A stretch of 20,285 nucleotides of DNA from Anaeromyxobacter dehalogenans (GTDB lineage: Bacteria; Myxococcota_A; UBA9042; DTJE01). The position numbers and the translations under genes were made by a program. This document shows positions 9,043 to 14,343 of this stretch, piece by piece. The notes under the pieces are model-generated. The model was not told the DNA's origin. It searched no databases and saw only the letters and a program-made list of their open reading frames with translations. The stretch is taken from contig DYKK01000017.1 of the NCBI GenBank assembly GCA_020722625.1, positions 1-20,285 of the forward strand, in the 5' to 3' direction. Position 1 is the stretch's first letter. Every line of letters starts with the position of its first letter.

Positions 9043-9339
9043 TCACGCGTGGCGCGCCGGACCGTCGCAGAACCTTTGGAAATCGGGCCGGCGCATCGAG
9101 GGGAATCCCAAATCCGCCCTCAATTTCCGCAATCCTTCGAATAGACATGAAATCTGCTTCGTTTCATTTCACCACCCTGGGGCCGCGATTTCCAAATCGC
9201 GGATGGCACGAGACCGCGACAAATCAACGTGTTCCGTCGTTTTTCCGAGATCGGGGTGGCGAATCGTGGGGGATCGCGCCCCCTTGCGGAGCGCGTCGAG
9301 GTCGGGTACTACCACGGCGACAGAACCGGGAGGCCGACC
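9043..9339. other. Relatively AT-rich intergenic region with inverted repeats
   Basis: A 297-base gap with visibly lower GC at 9070-9250 than the flanking genes. It contains TTTGGAAATCG (9075-9085), whose exact reverse complement lies at 9186-9196 inside a 20-base palindrome (listed separately), the small inverted repeat ATGAAA...TTTCAT near 9147-9167, and a GGGGG-6 nt-CCCCC hairpin at 9268-9283. No coding signal is seen before the RBS of the HD gene. Confidence 0.5.
9183..9202. repeat. 20-base near-perfect palindrome upstream of the HD gene
   Basis: CCGCGATTTCCAAATCGCGG has two perfect 9-base arms around a central CC. An 11-base portion recurs in inverse orientation at 9075-9085. It could be an operator for a dimeric regulator, a REP-like intergenic palindrome, or a hairpin at the end of the preceding transcript; there is no T-run after it, which argues against a standard terminator. 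Confidence 0.6.
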
Positions 9340-9891
9340 ATGCCGGGACTTCCCACGCGCGACGAGGCCTTGGCCCTGCTGAAGGCCCACGTGAAGTCCG
9401 ACTACACGCTGGAACATTCGCGGGCGTCCGAGGCGGTCCTCCGGGCGCTCGCGCGGCGCCTCGGGCACGACGAGGACCTGTGGGGTCTCACGGGACTCCT
9501 GCACGACCTCGACTACGAAGACGTGGACGGCGACCCGAACCGCCACGGCCTCGTGGCCGCGGACCGCTTGCGGGCCCTGGGCTACCCTGCCGAGATGTGC
9601 GACGCGATCGTGGCCCACAACGGCGACCACCTCGGCGTCCCGTGCCGGACGCCGCTCGACTTCGCGCTCACGGCGGGCGAGTCCGTGACCGGTCTCGTGT
9701 TCGCGATGGCGCGCGTGCTGCCGTCCAGGTCCGTGGCGGACGTGAAGCCCTCCTCCATCCGAAAGCGCCTGCGCGAGCCCCGGTTCGCCGCGAACGTGAG
9801 CCGGGAGCGGGTCCGCCAGTTCGTCGGACTCGGGCTGACCGAAGACGAATTCCTGGAGATCGCGGTCGGCGCGATGAAGAGGCCGGTATGA
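9340..9891 (+). CDS. HD-domain hydrolase-like protein
   Basis: A 183-residue cytosolic HD-superfamily protein, probably a metal-dependent phosphohydrolase of unknown substrate. Visible metal ligands: His26 (LEHSRA), the HD pair His55-Asp56 in GLLHDLDYED, and His93 in IVAHNGDH. The last ligand position, normally Asp in 'AAD.lTGL', reads GESVTGL with Glu at 114; this is seen in some relatives and may still bind metal. The ATG at 9340 is chosen over the in-frame ATG at 9229 because GGGAGG lies about 6 bases upstream and the HD fold begins soon after it. Small HDIG proteins of this length are common in clostridia and deltaproteobacteria, mostly uncharacterised. It lies 130 bases before the DUF123 gene on the same strand. 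Confidence 0.88.
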   Translation: MPGLPTRDEALALLKAHVKSDYTLEHSRASEAVLRALARRLGHDEDLWGLTGLLHDLDYEDVDGDPNRHGLVAADRLRALGYPAEMCDAIVAHNGDHLGVPCRTPLDFALTAGESVTGLVFAMARVLPSRSVADVKPSSIRKRLREPRFAANVSRERVRQFVGLGLTEDEFLEIAVGAMKRPV

Positions 9892-10021
9892 CGCGCCTGC
9901 GTTCGCTCGGCGGGGCGTCGTCTATCCGTGGACGGCGTCCTCGCCGCGGGCGACGACTCGATGCTGAAGCCGGAGTGGCGGCGCGGGCTGTGACCGGCCC
10001 TCGGGCGCGACGGGGAGGACG

Positions 10022-10537
10022 ATGACGGGGTCGTCTCGCGGGCGTGGAACGGATTCCGGGCTGTACGTCCTCGTGATCGAGGTCGCGAGGCGCATCCGGG
10101 TCCGCGTGGGGGCCCTGGGCGAGTGCGAGTTCCCGGCGGGGTGGTACCTGTATGTGGGCAGCGCGCGCCGCCACCTGCGCCGGCGCGTGGCGCGCCACCA
10201 GGCGCGGGCCAAGCGGAGGCGCTGGCACATTGACTTCCTGACGTCGCACCCGGCGGCGCGGGTCGTGGACGTGATCCTGCTCCCCCAGACCCCCCGCTCC
10301 GAGTGCGAGGTGAACCGGACGGTCGCCGGGGCGGTCTTGGGAAGCGCGCCGGTCCGCGGGTTCGGGGCGTCGGACTGCGGGGCCGGCTGCGAGGCCCACC
10401 TGTGGCTCGCGGGGCGGCCGGTCTCGGCGGAGGACCTCCGGCAACGCCTGCGCGACCCCGGACCCACGGGGCCGCCCCGCCCCCCCATTCCCCGCGACCA
10501 ACGTGGCACTGACACTGACACTGACACTGTCCCCTGA
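10022..10537 (+). CDS. DUF123 family protein (GIY-YIG-like fold)
   Basis: A 171-residue protein matching the DUF123 pattern: GLYVLVIE (13-20), GWYLYVGSARRHLRRRVARH (40-59), WHIDFL (68-73), SECEVNR (93-99), FGASDCGAGCEAHL (114-127). The arrangement resembles GIY-YIG nucleases; in archaea this domain can be joined to endonuclease III, which suggests a nucleic-acid role, though none is demonstrated to my knowledge. GGAGG sits 4-8 bases before the ATG. The domain ends near residue 145. About 20 C-terminal residues, including GTDTDTDTVP, are encoded by a copy of the dispersed repeat (10472-10553) that also supplies the stop codon, so the native C-terminus was probably replaced. The gene converges on rsmA. 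Confidence 0.87.
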   Translation: MTGSSRGRGTDSGLYVLVIEVARRIRVRVGALGECEFPAGWYLYVGSARRHLRRRVARHQARAKRRRWHIDFLTSHPAARVVDVILLPQTPRSECEVNRTVAGAVLGSAPVRGFGASDCGAGCEAHLWLAGRPVSAEDLRQRLRDPGPTGPPRPPIPRDQRGTDTDTDTVP

Positions 10538-10553
10538 ACCTGTCCTCTGACTC
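10472..10553 (+). repeat. Dispersed CTG-hexamer repeat, copy A
   Basis: It begins with a GCCCCGCCCC-type lead-in, then the head CCGCG-ACCAA-CGTGG (10492-10506, able to form a 5-bp stem), then CTGACA three times, CTGTCC and CCTGAACCTGTCC. It overlaps the 3' end of the DUF123 gene. Oriented as written on the plus strand. Confidence 0.8.
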
Positions 10554-10642
10554 CGGTTTCGCCGTACAGAGGGATCGGCGACGAGACCTCGACGCCCAGC
10601 TCCGCGACGGGTACAGCCTGCTGGACGCGGGCTTCAGGATCA

Positions 10643-10756
10643 CCGCAACCGCGCGAAGCCCTCGGCGAGGATGCCGCAGCGGAGGGACCGGCGGAACTCG
10701 TGCTCGACAAAGCGCGGGACTCCTCTGCCGGACTCGTCCGGAACCCGAAGGCGCGT
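10643..10756 (-). pseudogene. Relic of an IS91-type transposase (zinc-binding N-domain)
   Basis: Read on the minus strand from 10756 this encodes about 38 residues containing VPRFVEHEF and RCGILAEGFARLR. This closely follows the start of the zinc-binding domain of IS91-family transposases, which in related elements runs 'FV..EF..FL.CGILA.GFAR.RC..C' before the Cys-rich finger. Here the frame hits stop codons straight after FARLR, and neither the CxxC finger nor the HUH/Y catalytic part is found nearby. It is a short dead fragment between two convergent genes, next to dispersed repeat copy A. I am fairly sure of the family, less so of the exact ends. Confidence 0.7.
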
Positions 10757-10774
10757 GACCGCGGGGGCGAGCCG

Positions 10775-11578
10775 TCAGCGCGGCGCGGCGGCGTCTTGCG
10801 AGGCACGCCACAGCGACACGACCTGATCCAGGGGCACGTGGGAGGGGCGGAGCAGGGGGTCCACGCGGGCCTGGTCGAGGAGCGCCAGGGTCGCGGACCG
10901 GGACAGGCCCAGGCCCGGCGACAGGGAGTTCAGGACGGTCTTGCGCGGGTGGGCGTGCAGGGCGTGGACGAGGTCCTCGAAGGAGGGGGCATCCGCCGCG
11001 TCCGCGAAGGGGTGGTCCGGCGGCAGGGGCGTCAGGCGAAGGACCCGGGACCACACGCGCGGCGGGGGTGAGAAGCGCTCGGGACCCACGTCCATCAGGG
11101 GCTCCACGCGGCAGCGGGCCTGGACCAGGACGGACAGGGCCCCGTGTTCCCGGGTGCCCGGGGGCGCGGCGATGCGTTCGGCCACCTCGCGCTGGAACAT
11201 CAGGACCATCCGGGCGATGCGCCGGCGCACCCGCAGGAGGTTCGCGAGGATCGCGGTCGAGGCCTCGTAGGGGAGGTTTCCGAGGACGAGGGCCCCGGTC
11301 GTGGGCAGGAAGGCCGCGAGGTCCACCCTCGCCGCGTCGTCCTCCACGACCGTGATTTCGCCGCGGCCCGCGAGTCGGTCCCGGAGCCCGCGCGCCAGGT
11401 CCGGGTCCCGCTCGACCAGGACCAGGCGCCCGCATCGCCCCGCGAGGTGCGTGGTCAACGCCCCCCGCCCCGGGCCGACCTCGACGACCGTGTCCGAGGG
11501 GCCTGCGCGAAGGGCCGCCACCACGCGGGCCGCGACCGAGGCGTCGCGCAGGAAGTGCTGGCCGAGGCGCTGTCTCAA
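10775..11578 (-). CDS. rsmA: 16S rRNA dimethyladenosine transferase RsmA (KsgA)
   Basis: A 267-residue SAM-dependent enzyme that dimethylates two adjacent adenines in the 3'-terminal hairpin of 16S rRNA during 30S assembly. Motifs: LGQHFLRD (5-12), SAM-binding motif I EVGPGRGALT (33-42), acidic VLVERD (53-58), catalytic NLPY (101-104), and the C-terminal HPRKTVLNSL helix. Length is normal. No ATG fits: the best start is TTG at 11578, which gives MRQRLGQHF, overlaps the stop of the upstream lipoprotein gene as TTGA, and has GAGGTG just upstream (11586-11581). This implies translational coupling. The open frame continues far upstream with no stop, but that part is antisense-like shadow of the lipoprotein gene. 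Confidence 0.95.
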   Translation of the reverse strand: MRQRLGQHFLRDASVAARVVAALRAGPSDTVVEVGPGRGALTTHLAGRCGRLVLVERDPDLARGLRDRLAGRGEITVVEDDAARVDLAAFLPTTGALVLGNLPYEASTAILANLLRVRRRIARMVLMFQREVAERIAAPPGTREHGALSVLVQARCRVEPLMDVGPERFSPPPRVWSRVLRLTPLPPDHPFADAADAPSFEDLVHALHAHPRKTVLNSLSPGLGLSRSATLALLDQARVDPLLRPSHVPLDQVVSLWRASQDAAAPR

Positions 11579-12930
11579 AACACCTCGAAGGCCAGGGTCG
11601 TCGCCGCGAGGGCGTCGCTCTTGCACCGGGCCTCGGTGCGCTCCACGCCCTGCTCGCACCCGACCCGGTAGGGGACCTGGACCCGGTAGGTCCCGGGCAC
11701 GTCCACCGAAAACGTGGCCGCGGTGCCGCTTGCGGGGGGGAGGGGCCACAGCGGCAGGGTTCCCCCTTCCTCGCAGGCCGGGTGTCGCGCCTCCGGGATC
11801 CACGACTCGCTCCACTGGCCCTGGTCGTCCCTGAACTGGACCACGGCCACGAAGCAGGGGTCCAGGAAGATGGGGACCGGTCCCTGGTTCACCACCACGG
11901 CGTGGAAGGGGACGTTGCGCTGGACCTGGTTCGTGTCCAGGGTCAGGGCCACGCCCTCGCCCGGGGCCGGGAGCTCGCCGCACACACCCGGGTGGGCCTC
12001 GCCTGTGGTCAGACACAAGGTGCCGGGCGGGCACAAGAGCGCGGACCGGCACACCCAGTCCCCTCCGCAGTGGTCCTGCTGCCAGCACCGGCGCAGCCCC
12101 GGCGCGGGCGCGCAGAATCCCTCCCGGTCGGGGAACGCACAGTGGGCGTCCTCCCGGCATTGGAAGGCCCCCACGCAGAATCCCCCGTCGGGGGAGCCGG
12201 CGCAGTCCGCGTCCGTGACGCACCCGCTCGCGGCCGTGCACGTCCCCGCCACGTCCCCCGCGCAGTCCGCGTCGTCGAATGCACACCACGCGGTCCCGGC
12301 GCACCGCTGTCCGGGCGGGCAGTCCGAGTCCTCGAAGCACCGCCCGGCCTCGGGAGGGGCGTGGCACCGCCCGGGGTACTCGGGTCCGAGGCACGGCGCG
12401 TCGAGACCGCAGGAGACTTCCCCGGCGCACCGTTGCCCCGTGGGGCAGTGGCCGTCGTCGTGGCAGGCGTCCGCGGACGGCCGCTTCCGGCACAGCCCGA
12501 CCGGCGCGACCTCGCCGCCTGCCCCCCGGTCCACGCACACCGCGTCCTCGCCGCAATCCTCATCCCGATCGCAGACTTCCGGCAGGGTCCGAGGCAGGCA
12601 GGTGCCCGGATAGTCCTCGCAGAGCCCCCAGCAGGGCGGCTCCTCGCACCCCCCGACGCCCAGGCACACGGTCCAGGCCGCGCACGCGCCATCGGAGGCG
12701 CACTGCCCCTTCCCGAGGACTTCCTCGCACGTCCTGGGCACGTCGGGGGCCTCTTCCGCGTCCCCAAGAAGGTCCTCGCCCGCCTCGACCGGGGCGTCGT
12801 CCGGCTCCTCGGGCGCCGCAACGTCCGCGTCCGGCGCGGCGTCGTCCGCAGGGGATGGTGGGGCCGCGCCGGCGCCGCACGCGAGGAACCAGGCGACCGC
12901 CACCGCCAGAAATCCATCCGGCCCGCGCAC
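11575..12930 (-). CDS. Cysteine-rich lipoprotein between tsaD and rsmA
   Basis: A 451-residue predicted lipoprotein. Start GTG at 12930: AGGAGG (12942-12937) is six bases upstream and overlaps the tsaD stop, and the product opens MRGPDGFLAVAVAWFLAC with an acylatable Cys18. An Ala/Asp/Glu/Pro linker (about 19-60) follows. A run of short cysteine motifs comes next: CDRDEDCGEDAVC, CHDDGHCPTGQRC, CFEDSDCPPGQRC, CVTDADC, CWQQDHCGGDWVC, each like the 'C..D.DC..G..C' units common in myxobacterial surface proteins. The last 130 residues or so, from ALTLDTNQVQRNVPF to the end, look like a beta-sandwich with extra Cys. Function is unknown. It shares compositional style, not clear homology, with the giant protein at 4081-9042. 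Its stop overlaps the TTG of rsmA. Confidence 0.87.
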   Translation of the reverse strand: MRGPDGFLAVAVAWFLACGAGAAPPSPADDAAPDADVAAPEEPDDAPVEAGEDLLGDAEEAPDVPRTCEEVLGKGQCASDGACAAWTVCLGVGGCEEPPCWGLCEDYPGTCLPRTLPEVCDRDEDCGEDAVCVDRGAGGEVAPVGLCRKRPSADACHDDGHCPTGQRCAGEVSCGLDAPCLGPEYPGRCHAPPEAGRCFEDSDCPPGQRCAGTAWCAFDDADCAGDVAGTCTAASGCVTDADCAGSPDGGFCVGAFQCREDAHCAFPDREGFCAPAPGLRRCWQQDHCGGDWVCRSALLCPPGTLCLTTGEAHPGVCGELPAPGEGVALTLDTNQVQRNVPFHAVVVNQGPVPIFLDPCFVAVVQFRDDQGQWSESWIPEARHPACEEGGTLPLWPLPPASGTAATFSVDVPGTYRVQVPYRVGCEQGVERTEARCKSDALAATTLAFEVF

Positions 12931-12936
12931 CGCGAC

Positions 12937-12942
12937 CCTCCT
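12937..12942 (-). promoter_or_regulatory. Ribosome binding site overlapping the tsaD stop
   Basis: AGGAGG on the minus strand, sharing its first A with the TGA of tsaD and placed six bases before GTG 12930. It fixes the start of the cysteine-rich lipoprotein and excludes the much longer open frame that extends back through tsaD. Confidence 0.75.
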
Positions 12943-13973
12943 CACCACCCGTCCAGGACGTGGCGCTCGAACGGGTCCATGTCCAGGTCCCGCGGCACCG
13001 CCCGGGACCCCGCGAGTTCCCCGAAAAGATAATGATACCCCAGGGCCGCGACCATGGCGGCGTTGTCCGTGCAGTAGGCAAGCGGCACGAGGTGCAGGGC
13101 CAGGCCCGCGTCGCGCGCGGCCTCGGCCATCCGCGCGCGCAACCTCCGGTTCGCGGCGACTCCGCCCGCGACCACCACGTGCCGGACCCCGGTCACGCGC
13201 GCGGCCTTCAAGGTCCTGGCCACGAGCACGTCCACCACCGCCTCCTGGAACGAGGCGGCGACGTCGCCGACCTCGCCGTCCGTCAGGGGCCGCCCGATCC
13301 CCTCCAGGTGCCGCCGGAGCGCGGTCTTCAGCCCCGAGAAGGACATGTCCAGGGTGTCGTCGTCGTGGATCATGGCGCGGGGGAAGCGCACCCGGCCCGG
13401 GTCGCGCCCCTCGGACACGCGGTCCACGTGGACCCCACCCGGATAGGGAAGTCCCAGGAGGGCCGCGGCCTTGTCGAGGGCCTCGCCCGCCGCGTCGTCG
13501 CGCGTGCGGCCGAGCAATCGCACCTGGCCGAGGCCGCGGACCCGATAGAGGCTCGAATGCCCCCCGGACACGGCCAGGGCCACGAAGGGAAACTCGGGGG
13601 GGGCGTCCGCGAGGAACGCGGCCATCACGTGGGCCTCGAGGTGGCTGACCCCGACCAGGGGGCGGCCCAGGGCGAAGGCCGCGGCCTTGGCGAACTGGAC
13701 CCCCACCAGGAGGGACCCGATGAGCCCCGGTCCCACGGTCACCGCGAGGCCGTCCACGGCCGTCCGGGGCACCCCGGCCTCCCCCAGGGCCTGTTCCACG
13801 ACCGGGACCACCGCGCGCAGGTGGTTGCGCGAGGCGATCTCCGGAACGACCCCCCGGAAGCGGGCGTGGATTGCGACCTGGGACCAGACCACGTTGGACC
13901 GGACGACCCGCCCGTCCTCCACCACTGCGGCCGCGGTCTCGTCGCACGAGGTCTCGATGCCGAGCACGAGCAT
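12942..13973 (-). CDS. tsaD: tRNA N6-adenosine threonylcarbamoyltransferase TsaD
   Basis: A 343-residue universal enzyme that transfers the threonylcarbamoyl group from threonylcarbamoyl-AMP to A37 of ANN-decoding tRNAs, acting in the cytosol with TsaB and TsaE (not in this window). Motifs: MLVLGIETSCDETAAAVV at the N-terminus, VGPGLIGSLLVG, the metal-binding pair His111/His115 in SHLEAH, ALAVSGGHSSL, DMSFSGLKTA, VAGGVAANRRLR, and the Asp of YCTDNAAM. Length is normal. ATG 13973 is preferred to ATG 13982 (three residues longer) because the family starts MxVLGIETSCDET; neither has a clear ribosome site. It is the first gene of an operon with the lipoprotein (11-base gap) and rsmA. Confidence 0.95.
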   Translation of the reverse strand: MLVLGIETSCDETAAAVVEDGRVVRSNVVWSQVAIHARFRGVVPEIASRNHLRAVVPVVEQALGEAGVPRTAVDGLAVTVGPGLIGSLLVGVQFAKAAAFALGRPLVGVSHLEAHVMAAFLADAPPEFPFVALAVSGGHSSLYRVRGLGQVRLLGRTRDDAAGEALDKAAALLGLPYPGGVHVDRVSEGRDPGRVRFPRAMIHDDDTLDMSFSGLKTALRRHLEGIGRPLTDGEVGDVAASFQEAVVDVLVARTLKAARVTGVRHVVVAGGVAANRRLRARMAEAARDAGLALHLVPLAYCTDNAAMVAALGYHYLFGELAGSRAVPRDLDMDPFERHVLDGW

Positions 13974-13980
13974 GGGCGGC

Positions 13981-13986
13981 ATTGTA
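13981..13986 (-). promoter_or_regulatory. Possible tsaD -10 box, leaderless start
   Basis: TACAAT on the minus strand ends seven bases before the A of ATG 13973. If used, transcription would begin at or next to the start codon, which would explain the missing ribosome site. No good -35 is visible (AGTCCGC region near 14004-14010). It is a pattern match only. Confidence 0.3.
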
Positions 13987-14030
13987 GCAGGAGACCGGGA
14001 GGCGCGGACTGTCGGGGCGAGCGAGGGGCA

Positions 14031-14126
14031 GGGGACAGGTTCAGGAACAGAGTCAGGGACAGGGGACAGTGACAGGGGCTGTGTCAGTGTCAGGGCCGCG
14101 TTGGACGCGGGAGACGGGGCGTGACG
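14031..14126 (-). repeat. Dispersed CTG-hexamer repeat, copy B
   Basis: Read on the minus strand: lead-in CGTCACGCCCCGTC, head CCGCG-TCCAA-CGCGG (perfect 5-bp stem), then CTGACA units ending in CCTGAACCTGTCCCC. The 81 bases at 14031-14111 match copy C with only a few differences. Confidence 0.85.
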
Positions 14127-14142
14127 ATGGAGCCACGTGCAC

Positions 14143-14181
14143 CGCGATCCCGGAAGCCGGACCCCGGATCCCGGACGCCGG
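14143..14181. repeat. GGATCC-centred GC repeat linked to copy C
   Basis: The stretch contains ACCCCGGATCCCGGACGCCGG. The reverse complement of 20191-20221 holds nearly the same string (ACCCCGGATCCCGGATGCCGG) followed by another GATGCCGG unit. Both lie near a copy of the dispersed repeat, copy C here and copy F there, so they may be part of a larger element or a second repeat family. Confidence 0.55.
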
Positions 14182-14272
14182 GGGACAGGTTCAGGAACAG
14201 AGTCAGGGACAGCGGACAGTGACAGAGGACAGTGTCAGTGTCAGGGCCGCGTTGGACGCGGGGGCGGCGGGG
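14181..14272 (-). repeat. Dispersed CTG-hexamer repeat, copy C
   Basis: Direct tandem partner of copy B with a period of 150 bases. Read on the minus strand it has the head CCGCG-TCCAA-CGCGG and a tail with CTGACACTGACACTGTCC and CCTGAACCTGTCCCC. Differences from B are an internal one-base indel and a few substitutions. Confidence 0.85.
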
Positions 14273-14277
14273 GCGTC

Positions 14278-14306
14278 TTGTGCGGGCCGCGAAAACGCGC
14301 TATCAA
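14278..14306 (+). promoter_or_regulatory. Candidate thiC promoter
   Basis: TTGTGC (14278-14283) and TATCAA (14301-14306) are spaced by exactly 17 bases, in the only unique sequence between copy C and thiC. Matches to consensus are 3/6 and 4/6, so the case rests on spacing and place. Predicted initiation near 14313 would leave a leader of about 30 bases, too short for a TPP riboswitch. Confidence 0.3.
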
Positions 14307-14343
14307 ACCGGCTGGACGCCTCTTGAGAACGAGGTCTGGGAGA

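Larger units (their letters stand above)
13987..14343. other. Divergent tsaD-thiC intergenic region filled by repeats
   Basis: This gap must carry the promoters of both operons. Most of it is two tandem copies of the dispersed repeat (14031-14126, 14181-14272) separated by a spacer with GGATCC-centred GC repeats (14143-14181). Only about 70 bases before thiC are unique. No TPP riboswitch core (CUGAGA with its partner helix) is seen ahead of thiC. Confidence 0.6.

Noticed and set aside
6903..10025. A 1,040-codon plus-strand frame across the giant gene, the 9.1 kb gap and the HD gene
   Set aside because: Different frame from three well-supported features, Arg/Gly-rich composition, no motifs.
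10507..10537. CTGACA tandem units as a CRISPR array or microsatellite gene
   Set aside because: Units are six bases with no spacers, and the same tail recurs at other loci as part of a larger repeat.
10553..10642. Further coding remains between the repeat and the IS91 relic
   Set aside because: No frame continues the zinc-finger motif; the segments that stay open match nothing I know.
11579..13947. N-terminal extension of the lipoprotein frame back through tsaD, and of rsmA back through the lipoprotein
   Set aside because: Both are stop-free only because of high GC. Signal peptide, ribosome sites and family N-termini place the starts at 12930 and 11578.
12279..14072. A 597-codon plus-strand frame antisense to tsaD and the lipoprotein
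   Set aside because: Shadow of coding sequence with clear motifs; no start signal or homology.
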